From: Candidatus Rubrivivax defluviihabitans
GTDB taxonomy: Bacteria > Pseudomonadota > Gammaproteobacteria > Burkholderiales > Burkholderiaceae_C
Direction: 5' to 3'
Assembly (NCBI GenBank): GCA_016709385.1
Contig: JADJMW010000008.1
Span: 248,001 to 312,000, forward strand
Length of the DNA stretch: 64,000 nucleotides
A program made the translations under genes and the position numbers. The notes below the pieces were generated by a model that worked only from the letters and a program-made list of their open reading frames with translations, ran no database searches and had not been told where the DNA came from. Positions 44,853 through 54,790 of this stretch are shown one piece after another (the stretch's first letter is position 1; each line of letters starts with the position of its first letter).

Positions 44853-47397
44853 CGATGCACTCCGCCCGCGCCAGCAGGAAGGCACCCAAGACCGCGCCCA
44901 AGTCGGCCGCCGAGCCGCGTCTGTCGCGCCAGCGCCGCCCACTGCAGATGGCGGCCGACGACTGGCAGCGCGCGCTGCGCCGCCAGTTCGGCCGCGAGCA
45001 GGTGTTCGAGCTGAAGAACCTGGGTGACGCCAGGCTCGCGCCCATCTTCTCAGAATTCAGCGTCGGCAACGCCGCCAGCGGCGGGCGCTACCGAGTCGCC
45101 ATCCGCGGCACCGCGCCGGGCGACAACCTGTGCACCTGCCTGGACTTCGCCACCAACGACCTGGGCACTTGCAAGCACATCGAATTCACGCTGGCGCGCC
45201 TGGCCGCGCGCCGCGGCGGTGCCGCGGCGCTGGCGGGCGGCTTCTTGCCGCCGTACAGCGAGGTCTACCTGCACCACGCCGGCCAGCGCACGGTGCGCCT
45301 GCGGCCCGGTGCCGACTGTCCGCGCGCCGTGCTGGAGCCGGCGCGCCAGCTCTTCGACGCCCCGGCGGGCTGGGTGCTGCCCTGGGCGCGCCTGGGCGAA
45401 CTCGACGACTTCATCGCCGTCGCCACGAAAGCCGCCGCAAGCGCCGGCCATGAACTGCGCGTGGACGAGCGCGCACTGGCCTTCGTGGCCCAGGTGCGCG
45501 ACGCCGAACATCGGCAGCAGGTGCTGGCCCAGGCCTATCCCAAGGGCGCCGCCGACAAGGGCCTGGCCAAATTGCTGAAGCCGCGCCTGTACCCCTACCA
45601 GGCCGAAGGCGCGCTGTTCGCCGCGCGTGCCGGCCGCGTGCTGCTGGGTGACGAGATGGGCCTGGGCAAGACGGTGCAGGCCATCGCCGGGGCGGAATTG
45701 CTGGCGCGGCATTTCGGCGTGCAGCGTGTGCTGGTGGTCTGCCCCACGTCGCTGAAGCACCAGTGGCAGCGCGAGATCGCGCGTTTTGCCGGCCGGCCAG
45801 CGCAGGTGCTGCAAGGCCTGCGCCTGGCGCGCCAGCAGCAGTACCGCGAAGAGGCCTTCTGCCGCATCACCAGCTACGAGACGCTGGTCCGCGACCTCGA
45901 CCTGGTGCAGGCCTGGTCCCCCGAGCTCCTGATCGTCGACGAAGCGCAGCGCGTGAAGAACTGGAATACGGTGGCGTCGCGCGCGCTGAAACGCGTGGAC
46001 AGCGCCTATGCCTTCGTGCTCACCGGCACGCCGCTGGAAAACCGGCTGGAGGAACTGATCAGCATCGTGCAACTGGTGGACCAGCACCGGCTGGGCCCGA
46101 CCTGGCGGCTGCTGCACGAACACCAGCAGGTCGACGAAGCCGGCCGCGTGGTGGGCTACCGCGACCTGGACCGCATCGGCGCCACGCTGGCGCCGATCCT
46201 GCTGCGCCGGCGCAAGGCCGAGGTGCTGACGCAGTTGCCCGAGCGCGTGGACACCACCCTCTTCGTGCCGATGACGCCCGAGCAGCGCGACCACCACGAC
46301 GAGAACGGCCTCATCGTCACGCGCATCGTCTCGCGCTGGCGCAAGACGGGTTTTCTGTCCGACGTCGACCAGCGCCGCCTGCAATGCGCGCTGCAGAACA
46401 TGCGCATGTCGTGCAACAGCACCTGGCTGCTGGACCACGAAACCGACTTCGGCCACAAGGCCGACGAACTGATGACGCTGCTGGAGGAATTGTTCGAGCA
46501 ACCCGAAGCCAAGGCCGTGGTCTTCAGCCAGTGGCTGGGCACGCACGAGGTGCTGATGCGGCGGCTGCGCGCCCGTGGCTGGGACCATGTGCTGTTCCAC
46601 GGCGGCGTGCCCGGCGACAAGCGCGGCGCGCTCGTCGACCGCTTCGCCGGCGACCCCGGCTGCCGCCTCTTCCTTTCCACCGACGCCGGCGGCGTGGGCC
46701 TGAACCTGCAGCATGCGGCGGCCACGGTGGTCAATATGGACCTGCCGTGGAACCCGGCCAAGCTGGAACAGCGCATCGGCCGCGTGCACCGCCTGGGTCA
46801 GCGCCGCGGCGTGCAGGTCATCAATATGGTGGCGCAAGGCAGCATCGAGGAAGGCATGCTGGGTGTGCTGGCGTTCAAGAAGTCGCTCTTCGCGGGCGTG
46901 CTCGACGGCGGAGACAGCGCGGTGTTCATGAACGGCACCCGGCTGGCGAAATTCATGGAGAGCGTGGACGAGGTCACCGGCGCCATGGGCACGGCCGAGG
47001 AAGCCAGCGCGGCGCCGGTGGCGGCGGCGCAGCGCCGGCGCCGGCGCCGCAGGCGTTCGCCGAAGTCGACGAGGCCGTAGCGGCAGAACAGCCACCGGCC
47101 GCAGTGGCCGGCACCGAAGAGGTCACAGAGGCAACGGCCAGTTCAGCGCTGCCACCGGCCACGTCGGCCGCGGACCCGTGGGCACCGCTGCTGGAGGCGG
47201 GTTTGCGCTGGATCGAATCGCTGAACGAATCCGACGCGCCCGCCGCGGCCGACGGCGGCACGGGCGATCGCCGACCCCGCATCAGCACCGACCCCCGCAC
47301 GGGCGCCCGCAGCGTCACGCTGCCGCTGCCCGACCCGGCCACGGTGCAGCGCCTCGCCGAAGGCCTGTCGCGCCTGCTGGCGGGGCTGGGGCGTTGA
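44849..47397 (+). CDS. SWIM/SNF2-family helicase with a C-terminal frameshift
   Basis: Swi2/Snf2-type ATPase. The N-terminal SWIM zinc finger is CTCLDFATNDLGTCKH. Helicase motifs follow: GDEMGLGKTVQAIAGAE (Walker A), VDEAQRVKNW (DExx), VLTGTPLENRLEEL, and the second lobe with VVFSQWLGTHEVL, LFLSTDAGGVGLNLQ and QRIGRVHRLGQ. The frame stops at 47080 after an Arg-rich run, but conserved-looking coding continues in the next frame (AEVDEAVAAEQPP to SRLLAGLGR, ending 47397). The shift lies near 47025-47050 in a GCGCCG repeat and is again a single missing base. Likely a DNA-repair or nucleoprotein-remodelling role. Confidence 0.85.
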
Positions 47398-47496
47398 ACG
47401 CATGGCATTTGGCAGTCCATCTGCCTCGCGCCAGTCGGCGCGCAGTGGCCGGGATCCGGGCAGGCCACGTTGCCCGGCTCCGCCGCGACGCTGCCG

Positions 47497-47502
47497 CACA
47501 AT
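47497..47502 (+). promoter_or_regulatory. Candidate -10 box of modA (leaderless)
   Basis: CACAAT ends six bases before the GTG at 47509; no ribosome site is present between them. Confidence 0.35.
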
Positions 47503-47508
47503 GTCTGC

Positions 47509-48303
47509 GTGCCCAGACCACATCGCCGTCGCACCACCCTGCGCCTGATCGCAGCCGCGCTGTGCATCCCGCTGGCGGGCCGGCTGCAGGCGCAGCCGGC
47601 CGTGCCGACGGTGGCTGCCGCGTCCGACCTCAAATTCGCACTCGAGGAAGTGGCCGCGCAGTTCGAACGCGAATCGGGCCACAAGCTGCGGCTCGTCTTC
47701 GGCTCGTCGGGCAATTTCTATTCGCAGATCCTGCAGGGGGCGCCTTTTCACCTCTACCTGTCGGCCGACGAGGACTTCGTCTTTCGTCTGGCCGACGCCG
47801 GCAAGACGGTGGACCGCGGCCGCCTCTATGCCCGCGGCCGCATCGGCATCCTGGTGCCGCACGGCTCGCCGCTGCGTGCCGACGGCGAATTGAAGGACCT
47901 GGCCGCGGCGCTGCGCGACGGGCGGTTGCGCAAATTCGCCATCGCCAACCCCGAGCACGCGCCCTACGGCCAGCGTGCCGAGGAAGCGCTGCGCCACGCC
48001 GGCCTGTGGCAGGCCATCCGGCCGCACCTGGTGCTGGGCGAGAACATCTCGCAGGCGGCGCAGTTCGCCACTTCGGGTTCCACGCAGGGCGGCATCGTGG
48101 CGCTCTCGCTGGCGCTGGCCCCTGACGTGGCCAAGCTGGGGGACTTTGCGCTCATCCCGGAGGCCTGGCACCGGCCGCTGCTGCAGCGCATGGTGCTGCT
48201 CAAGGGCGCGCCGCCGCCGGTGCGTGAGTTCCACGACTATTTGTCCACGACCGCCGCGCAGGCCATCATGGTGCGCTACGGGTTCGCCACGCCGCGGGAT
48301 TGA
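47509..48303 (+). CDS. modA: Molybdate ABC transporter substrate-binding protein
   Basis: 264-residue periplasmic protein. The signal peptide (about 1-30) ends near GRLQAQ. ModA features: AAASDLKFALEEVAAQFE, FGSSGNFYSQI, HLYLSADEDFVFRL, and ATSGSTQGGIVALSLAL. It binds molybdate (or tungstate) for import. GTG 47509 is favoured; the frame extends upstream to a TTG at 47470 without added signal. modB starts 17 bases after its stop. Confidence 0.9.
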   Translation: MPRPHRRRTTLRLIAAALCIPLAGRLQAQPAVPTVAAASDLKFALEEVAAQFERESGHKLRLVFGSSGNFYSQILQGAPFHLYLSADEDFVFRLADAGKTVDRGRLYARGRIGILVPHGSPLRADGELKDLAAALRDGRLRKFAIANPEHAPYGQRAEEALRHAGLWQAIRPHLVLGENISQAAQFATSGSTQGGIVALSLALAPDVAKLGDFALIPEAWHRPLLQRMVLLKGAPPPVREFHDYLSTTAAQAIMVRYGFATPRD

Positions 48304-48319
48304 GGCAACGGCACGCCGC

Positions 48320-48985
48320 ATGGACTGGCAGGCCCTCGTCCTTTCACTGCAGCTGGCGGGCGTGACGCTGCTGGTGCTGCTGCCGCTGGGCCTGTGGCTG
48401 GGGCGCTGGCTGGCCTACACCACCTTCGCCGGCAAGGCCGTGATCGAGGCCCTGGTGGTGCTGCCGCTGGTGCTGCCGCCCACCGTGCTGGGCTACTACC
48501 TGCTGGTGTCGATGGGCGGCGCGTCGCCGCTGGGGCGCTGGGCGGCCGAGACGCTGGACCTGCGGCTCACCTTCAATTTCACCGGCCTGGTGGTGGCCTC
48601 GGTGATCTTCAACGTGCCCTTCATCGTGCAACCGGTGCAGCGCGCCTTCGAGGCCATCCCGCGCCAGCTCACCGAGGCCGCCGCCGTCAGCGGACTGGGC
48701 TGGTGGCCGACCTGGCGGCGCGTGGAACTGCCGCTGGCCTGGCCCGGCATCCTGTCGGCCATGGTGCTGACCTTCGTGCACACGATGGGCGAATTCGGCG
48801 TCGTGCTCATGGTCGGCGGCAGCATCCCCGGCGAGACCAAGACCATCGCCATCTCCATCTACGACCGCGTGCAGGCCTTCGACCTGGCCGCCGCCGACCG
48901 CATGGCCTGGCTGCTGCTGGTGCTGTCGCTGGGCGCGGTGACGATGTCGTTCTTCGCCTCGGCGCGGCTGGCGGCGCGCCGATGA
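48320..48985 (+). CDS. modB: Molybdate ABC transporter permease
   Basis: 221-residue inner-membrane permease with about five helices. LPLVLPPTVLGYYLLVSMG and the ATPase-coupling EAAAVSGLGWWPTWRRVELP (EAA motif) are diagnostic, followed by FVHTMGEFGVVLMVGGSIPG. It forms the channel that ModC drives. It overlaps modC by four bases (ATGA). Confidence 0.94.
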   Translation: MDWQALVLSLQLAGVTLLVLLPLGLWLGRWLAYTTFAGKAVIEALVVLPLVLPPTVLGYYLLVSMGGASPLGRWAAETLDLRLTFNFTGLVVASVIFNVPFIVQPVQRAFEAIPRQLTEAAAVSGLGWWPTWRRVELPLAWPGILSAMVLTFVHTMGEFGVVLMVGGSIPGETKTIAISIYDRVQAFDLAAADRMAWLLLVLSLGAVTMSFFASARLAARR

Positions 48986-50112
48986 CGATGCACCTCGAGG
49001 TCGAGCAGGCGCATCCCCTGCCCCTGAGCGGCGCGTTTCAGTGCGAGCCCGGCGAACTGCTGGCGCTGGTGGGCCCCTCGGGCGCCGGCAAGACCTCCAT
49101 GCTGCGCGTGCTGGCCGGACTTGTGCGCCCGCATTGCGGCCGCGTTCAGGTGGGCGACGAGGTCTGGTGCGACACCGCGGCCGGTATCTTCGTGCCGCCG
49201 CAGCAGCGCCATGTCGGGCTGGTGTTCCAGAACTATGCGCTGATGCCGCATCTCTCGGCGCTGGACAACGTGGGGCTGCCGCTGCTGCACCTGCCGACCG
49301 CCGAGCGACAGCGCCAGGCCCGGCGCTGGCTGGACCAGGTGCGCTTGTCCGAAGCGCAACAGAACCGCCGACCGGCGGGGTTGTCGGGCGGCGAGCAGCA
49401 GCGCGTGGCGGTGGCGCGCGCGCTGGCCCGCGAGCCGCGCGTGCTGCTGCTGGACGAACCCTTCTCCGCCGTCGACCAGATGAACCGCCAGGGCCTGTAC
49501 CGGCTGCTGGCCGACCTGCGGCGCGACATGGCGATCCCGATCGTGCTCGTCACGCACGACCTGCACGAAGCCGCCATGCTGGCCGACCGCCTGGTGGTGA
49601 TGGACGCCGGCCAGGTGCTGCAGCAGGGGCCGCCAGCCGCCATCCACCGCGCACCGCGCAACGCCCGCGTGGCCGACCTGGTGGGCATCCAGAACCGCTT
49701 CCAGGGCCGCTGGCTGGGGCCTTGCGGGCAGTCCGGCTGGGGCCTGCTGCAATGGTCTGCCGAAGCCACCACGGCGGCACCGGCGGGCGACGTGCCGCCC
49801 CCGCCGCGGCTCAGGGTGCGCGACAAGGGCCGCATCGAGACCGGCCAGTCGGTGCACTGGGTGCTGACCGGCGACGCCGTCACCCTGGTCGACCGGCCCG
49901 CGCAGGCCGGCGGCGAATTCGCCGCCGTGGTCACCGAGGCGCGGCCGCTGGGCGACATCACGTTGCTGGCGCTGGCGCTGCAGGCCGTGCCCGGTGTGGT
50001 GCTGCGCCTCACGCTGTCGGGCCCGCAGCGGCTGCGCATCGAGGTCGGCGCGGCACTCACGGTCTGCCTGGACCTCGGCCTGGCGCATGTGATGCCGGTG
50101 CGCGGGCGCTGA
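48982..50112 (+). CDS. modC: Molybdate ABC transporter ATP-binding protein
   Basis: 376-residue ATPase. Walker A GPSGAGKTSM (31-40), Q-loop FQNYALMPHL, signature LSGGEQQRVAVARALA, Walker B VLLLDEPFSAVD and switch histidine in VLVTHDLHEAA are all present. The C-terminal 100 or so residues form a MOP/TOBE-like molybdate-sensing domain (TEARPLGDITLLALAL). No modE regulator is seen nearby. The imported molybdate would feed the cofactor pathway that uses MobA. Confidence 0.94.
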   Translation: MTMHLEVEQAHPLPLSGAFQCEPGELLALVGPSGAGKTSMLRVLAGLVRPHCGRVQVGDEVWCDTAAGIFVPPQQRHVGLVFQNYALMPHLSALDNVGLPLLHLPTAERQRQARRWLDQVRLSEAQQNRRPAGLSGGEQQRVAVARALAREPRVLLLDEPFSAVDQMNRQGLYRLLADLRRDMAIPIVLVTHDLHEAAMLADRLVVMDAGQVLQQGPPAAIHRAPRNARVADLVGIQNRFQGRWLGPCGQSGWGLLQWSAEATTAAPAGDVPPPPRLRVRDKGRIETGQSVHWVLTGDAVTLVDRPAQAGGEFAAVVTEARPLGDITLLALALQAVPGVVLRLTLSGPQRLRIEVGAALTVCLDLGLAHVMPVRGR

Positions 50113-50149
50113 GCTGCGCCCAGGGCCGTCGCGGCCGCAGCGCCTCAGC
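50108..50149. terminator. Hairpin shared by convergent modC and acyl-CoA ligase genes
   Basis: GCTGAGCTGCG pairs with CGCAG and CTCAGC around a 17-base loop. The two arms contain the modC stop (50110-50112) and the ligase stop (50145-50147), so one structure could end both transcripts. Confidence 0.4.
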
Positions 50150-51911
50150 CGCCGCCGACCGCCTCGCGCTCCTGCAACTGCCGCCACATGACCTTGCCCG
50201 AGCCGCTCTTGGGCAAGGCGTCGACGAACTGCACCTGCCGCGGCACCTTGTACGCGGCCATGTGCCCGCGCGCCCAGTCGATGATGTCCTGCTCGGTGGT
50301 GCTGGCCCGGGCGGCGTCGCGCAACACGATCACGGCCTTGACGCTCTCGCCTCGGTAGGCGTCTCGCGTGCCGATGACGCAGGCCTCCTGCACCCACGGG
50401 CATTTGAACAGCAGCAGTTCGACTTCACTCGGCCAGACCTTGAAACCGCTGGCGTTGATCATGCGCTTGAGGCGGTCGGTGATGAAGAAATAGCCTTCCT
50501 CGTCGCGCCGGCCCAGGTCGCCGGTGCGGAAGAAGGACTTGCCGTCGATGTCGAGAAACGCGGCGCGCGTGGCTTCCGGGTGGCCCCAGTAGCCCTTGAA
50601 AACCATGGGGCCGTGGGTGACGATCTCGCCGACCTCGCCGTCGGGTACTTCCTGAAGCGTCTCGGGGTCCACGATGCGGCTGTCCACGCCATACAGGGGG
50701 ATGCCCAGGCACTGCAGCTTGGCGCGCTCGGGCGGGTTGGCGTGGCTGGGCGCGGCGGTCTCGGTGAGACCGTAGCCTTCGGCGAAGGTGATGCCGAATT
50801 CGCGCTGCAGCCGCTCGGCCACCGCGTGCGGCATGGCCGCGCCGCCGCCCGACAGGTAGCGCAGGCTGGTGAGGTCGAAACGCTGGTAGTCGGGGCTGCC
50901 GAAGAGGTCGATGATCATGGTGGGGATGCAGGTCCAGTGCGAAACGCGGTGGCGCGAGATCAGCCGCGCGGCCAGTTCGCGGTCCCAGCGCGGCATCAGC
51001 ACCACGGTGCTGCCCAGGTACACCGGCGACAGCACGCCCAACAGCATGCCGGTGATGTGGAACATGGGCACCACGCCCAGGCTCACCGCCTCGGCGCTGG
51101 CATGGCTCCACAATCCGCCGCCCACGATATTGGGCAGCAGCGTGCGGTGGGTGTGCATGCAGCCCTTGGGCAGGCCGGTGGTGCCCGAGGTGTAGGGCAG
51201 CAGCGCCAGGTCGTCCGGGCCGGCCGTGGACGGCCCAGGTCGCAAGCCTTCGCCCAGCGCATCGGCCCAGCGCACCGCGCCGGCAGGCAGCGGCGGATCG
51301 GCGCGCAGCCACTGCAGCACGGCGTCGGCAGGCGCTTCGTCAGGTTCCAGCGTTTCGGGCATGGCATCGGTGAAGCGCGTGACCAGGAGGTGCTGCAGGC
51401 GCTGCGCTGCAGGCAGGCGCTGGCTGGCCTCGGCCACCGTGGCGGCCAGGTCGGCGCTGGTGATGGCCACGCAGGCCTGCGGGTCGGTGATGTAGTGGCC
51501 GAATTCGTCGACGCGGTTCATCGGGTTCACCGGCACCACCACCGCGTCGGCGCGCTGGATGGCATAGAACGCCACCACGAACTGCGGGCAGTTCTGCATG
51601 TACAGCAGCACGCGGTCGCCGCGCTGTACGCCCTGCGCCTGCAGCCAGCCGGCCAGCGCCTCGGCCTGGCGCAGCAGTTCGCCGTAGCTCAGTTCACGGC
51701 CGAAGAAGCGGTAGGCCGCCTTGGCGGGGTAGCGCCGGGCGCTGACCTCCAGGTTGAACCACAGCGTGGTTTCTGGAATGACCAGCGTGCGCGGCAGGCG
51801 CGCCGGCCAGGCGACGGCTCGGGTGTGGGTGGCCGTGTCGATGAAGGTGCGGGTCAAGCTGGTCTCCGGCAGTGTTGCCGAAGGTGTAGCGGCAAGCGGC
51901 GCCGCCGTCAT
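50145..51911 (-). CDS. Long-chain acyl-CoA synthetase (AMP-forming)
   Basis: 588-residue ANL-superfamily ligase that activates fatty or aryl acids with ATP and CoA. Motifs: LLPYTSGTTGLPKGCMHTHR, EGYGLTETAAPSHANPPER, FFRTGDLGRRDEEGYFFITD, and RLKRMINASGFKVWPSEVE; the catalytic lysine is near the end in PKSGSGKVMW. ATG 51911 (MTAAPLA) is preferred over 51950, which lacks family support. Substrate length cannot be told; the layout resembles FadD-type medium/long-chain enzymes. Confidence 0.9.
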   Translation of the reverse strand: MTAAPLAATPSATLPETSLTRTFIDTATHTRAVAWPARLPRTLVIPETTLWFNLEVSARRYPAKAAYRFFGRELSYGELLRQAEALAGWLQAQGVQRGDRVLLYMQNCPQFVVAFYAIQRADAVVVPVNPMNRVDEFGHYITDPQACVAITSADLAATVAEASQRLPAAQRLQHLLVTRFTDAMPETLEPDEAPADAVLQWLRADPPLPAGAVRWADALGEGLRPGPSTAGPDDLALLPYTSGTTGLPKGCMHTHRTLLPNIVGGGLWSHASAEAVSLGVVPMFHITGMLLGVLSPVYLGSTVVLMPRWDRELAARLISRHRVSHWTCIPTMIIDLFGSPDYQRFDLTSLRYLSGGGAAMPHAVAERLQREFGITFAEGYGLTETAAPSHANPPERAKLQCLGIPLYGVDSRIVDPETLQEVPDGEVGEIVTHGPMVFKGYWGHPEATRAAFLDIDGKSFFRTGDLGRRDEEGYFFITDRLKRMINASGFKVWPSEVELLLFKCPWVQEACVIGTRDAYRGESVKAVIVLRDAARASTTEQDIIDWARGHMAAYKVPRQVQFVDALPKSGSGKVMWRQLQEREAVGGG

Positions 51912-51966
51912 CGCGCTTAACCCGTAGCCGCAGCGTCGCGCCGGCGACATCGCCGTGCGCGGCCGC

Positions 51967-53772
51967 TCACTCGCGCGGCTGCGCCTCCTTGCGCCACTCC
52001 AGGCAGTCGGGGTGGCTGGGGCCGGTGAATTCGGTGCGCAGGCACTCGCGCTCCATGCAGACGAAGGTCATGATCGGGTTCTGGCCGCTGCACCTGGCCT
52101 TGGGTCCGGTGACGACGGGCGGCTTGGCCTGGGCCGCATTCACGGAAGCCGGAGGTCGAGCCGGCGGCGCATCCTCCGCCGACACCGCCGGCGGGCCTAC
52201 GGGCGCCGAGGCCTCGCGCCGCACTTCCTGCGCAGGCATCGGGCTGGCCGGGGCCGCGCGCGCCGCGGCGGTGGTGGGTGTCTGCAGGCGCGCAGCCTGC
52301 GTGCCCTGCATGGTGGTCGGCCCGGGCGACTTGCGGGCGACGTCGCCGCCGGGTGGCGGTGTGCCCGCAGGTACGGCCGCTAGCGTCACCGGCAGGGGTA
52401 CCGTGGTTGGCGCGGACGCTGTGGCCACGGCCACCGTCGCCACCGTCGCTGGCAAGGACCCGGGCGGGGAAGCCGGTTCCAGGGGTGCCGCAGCCCGTTC
52501 CAGCGGCGCCGAAGCCGCCGACAGCGCAGGCGCGGTCGGCCCCGCGGCCTGAGGCCACAGCCAAGTCGCCGCCACGCCCACGGCAGCCAGGCCCAGCACC
52601 ACGGGCAGCCACTTCCAGGCGCCTGCCGCCGGCGGCGCCGGCGCGACGGGCACCGGCGGTGCCGGCCGCGGTGGCACTTCGGCCGTGCTGCCGCGACCCG
52701 GGGCACCCGGCGGGGCGCCGGCACTGGACCCGAAGACCGCGCCGGACCGGGCTTGCGCGGGAGCGGCAGCGGCAACCACCGGCACGCGCGGAGGCATCCG
52801 CACGGTCGGCGCCGACGCCTCGGTCGGCGCAGGCTCGGCCGCGGGGCGGCGCGGCGGGAGTCTGCGGCCGGCGAGCGCTTCGCGCAGCTGGCTCACGCTT
52901 TGCGGCCGCTCGGCCGGACGCGGCGCCAGCATCCAGTCGACGATGTTCAGGAACTCACGGCTGCAGCCCGGCAGGGCCCGGCTCGCCAGCGGGGTGGCTT
53001 CGTCCTGCAGGGCGCGCGTGGTGGCCGGCGGCGGCGGCCGCTTGAGCAGCAGGTAGTGCAGCGTGGCGCCCAGGGCGTAGAAGTCGGTCCACGGCCCCTG
53101 CTTGACCGAGCCGGCCTCGGCGTACTGTTCGATGGGTGCATACGCGGGCTTCAGGATGGCCGTCAGCGTCTGGCTCTTGTCGCTGATGACGCGCCGGGCG
53201 GCACCGAAGTCCAGCAGCACCGGCCGGCCGTCGGGTTCGATGACGATGTTGTCGGGTGCGATGTCGCGGTGGTAGACGCCCTCGGCATGCAGCCGCTCGA
53301 TGGCGCCGAGCAGCGGGTCGAGCAGCGCGCGCAGCGTCGCTTCGTCGGGCGCTGCCGTCATGGCCTCGCCCACCTCCTTGAGGGTGCGACCGTGCATCAC
53401 CGGCATGGCCATGTAGGCGGTGCCGTTGGCTTCCCAGAAGCGGTACACCTTGAGCAGCGATGGGTGGTCGAAGCGCGCCAGCAGCCGAGCCTCGTTGACG
53501 AAGGACTTCAAGCCCAGGGCAAAGGTCTCGGCGTCGGCCTGCGAACGCAGCGACACCTGCTGGGACTCGGTGCGGCCGGCGAGCGTGGCCGGCAGGTATT
53601 CCTTGATCGCGACCTCGCGCTCCAGGTCGTGATCGAGCGCCAGATACACAATGCCGAAACCGCCGACCCCCAGCACGCTGAGGAGCTCGAATTCACCCAG
53701 CCGCGTGCCCGGCCGCAGCGCGCTCGGCGTCTGCGCATACAAGCGGGTGGAGCGATCGGCGTCGAGCGGCAT
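51967..53772 (-). CDS. Membrane Ser/Thr protein kinase with Cys-rich C-terminus
   Basis: 601-residue Hanks-type kinase. The glycine loop is VLGVGGFGIVY (about 34-44), the ATP lysine is in VAIKEYL, the catalytic loop is YHRDIAPDNIVIE and the metal motif DFGAAR. A Pro/Ala-rich linker (about 310-395), a single transmembrane helix (WLPVVLGLAAVGVAATWLW, near 400-418) and a second low-complexity linker follow. The last 45 or so residues carry four cysteines (RCSG, FVCMERECL, HPDCLEW), a small disulfide or metal module facing the periplasm. It suggests an envelope signal relayed to the cytosol; ligand unknown. Confidence 0.9.
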   Translation of the reverse strand: MPLDADRSTRLYAQTPSALRPGTRLGEFELLSVLGVGGFGIVYLALDHDLEREVAIKEYLPATLAGRTESQQVSLRSQADAETFALGLKSFVNEARLLARFDHPSLLKVYRFWEANGTAYMAMPVMHGRTLKEVGEAMTAAPDEATLRALLDPLLGAIERLHAEGVYHRDIAPDNIVIEPDGRPVLLDFGAARRVISDKSQTLTAILKPAYAPIEQYAEAGSVKQGPWTDFYALGATLHYLLLKRPPPPATTRALQDEATPLASRALPGCSREFLNIVDWMLAPRPAERPQSVSQLREALAGRRLPPRRPAAEPAPTEASAPTVRMPPRVPVVAAAAPAQARSGAVFGSSAGAPPGAPGRGSTAEVPPRPAPPVPVAPAPPAAGAWKWLPVVLGLAAVGVAATWLWPQAAGPTAPALSAASAPLERAAAPLEPASPPGSLPATVATVAVATASAPTTVPLPVTLAAVPAGTPPPGGDVARKSPGPTTMQGTQAARLQTPTTAAARAAPASPMPAQEVRREASAPVGPPAVSAEDAPPARPPASVNAAQAKPPVVTGPKARCSGQNPIMTFVCMERECLRTEFTGPSHPDCLEWRKEAQPRE

Positions 53773-53803
53773 GGACCAACGAGCTTAGCAGGGAACCCAA
53801 GCG

Positions 53804-54790
53804 ATGAGGCCTCTCCTGAACCGCGCCGCCGGGGTGCTGTGCCTGGCTTCGGCGGCACTTTGCAACGCAAACGCATTCGACCTGCAAGGCCACCGCGGCG
53901 CGCGCGGCATGGCGCCGGAAAATACGCTGGCCGGCTTTCGCCAGGCGCTGGCCGCGGGCGTGACGACGCTGGAACTGGACGTGGGCGTGACCCGCGACGG
54001 GCAGGTCGTCATCGCCCACGACCCGCGCCTGAACCCCGACCTCACGCGCGACGCCAGCGGTGCCTGGATTGCCACGCCCGGGCCGGCGCTGCAGACCTTG
54101 ACGCTGGCGGAACTGCAGCGCTTCGATGTCGGCCGCCTGAAGCCGGGGACGAAATATGCGCAGTCCTTCGCCGACCAGCAAGCGGCCGACGGTGAGCGTG
54201 TACCGACGCTGGAGGCGCTGTTCCAGCTGGTCCGCACTTCGGCGGTACCGGTGCGTTTCAATATCGAGACCAAGCTGTCGCCGCTGACCCCGGAACTGGC
54301 GCCCGAACCCGATACCTTCGCGCGCGCACTGCTCGACGTCGTGCAGCGCCACGGCCTGGCCGAACGTGTCACGGTGCAGAGCTTCGACTGGCGCACGCTG
54401 CAAGCCGTGCGTCGGCTCGCACCCGCGCTGCCGATCGCGGCGCTGACGGCACGGCTGCCCTCGATCGACAACCTGGCCGACCCGCGCTGGACCGCCGGCC
54501 TGCGCCTGCAGGACCATGGCGGCTCGGTGCCGCGGCTGGTGAAGGCGCTGGGCGCCCGCACCTGGTCGCCTTTCCACGGCGACCTGACCGAGGCCCAGCT
54601 GGCCGAGGCGCACGCACTGGGCTTGAAGGTGATTCCGTGGACGGTGAACGAATCCGAACGGATCGACCGCCTCATCGGCTGGGGCGTGGACGGCCTCATC
54701 AGCGATCACCCGCTGCGCGTGCGCGAGGTCATGGTGCACCGCGGCCTGGCCTTGCCTGCGCCCGTATCGGTGCCGGCGCCACCGCGGTGA
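53804..54790 (+). CDS. Glycerophosphodiester phosphodiesterase
   Basis: 328 residues with a signal peptide (about 1-24, ending NANA). The GDPD catalytic motifs are FDLQGHRGARGMAPENTLAG (HR...NT) and LELDVGVTRDGQVVIAHDP (ExD and later His). It hydrolyses glycerophosphodiesters from phospholipid turnover, in the periplasm. Divergent from the kinase by 31 bases and overlapping the MFS gene start by four bases (GTGA). Confidence 0.92.
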   Translation: MRPLLNRAAGVLCLASAALCNANAFDLQGHRGARGMAPENTLAGFRQALAAGVTTLELDVGVTRDGQVVIAHDPRLNPDLTRDASGAWIATPGPALQTLTLAELQRFDVGRLKPGTKYAQSFADQQAADGERVPTLEALFQLVRTSAVPVRFNIETKLSPLTPELAPEPDTFARALLDVVQRHGLAERVTVQSFDWRTLQAVRRLAPALPIAALTARLPSIDNLADPRWTAGLRLQDHGGSVPRLVKALGARTWSPFHGDLTEAQLAEAHALGLKVIPWTVNESERIDRLIGWGVDGLISDHPLRVREVMVHRGLALPAPVSVPAPPR

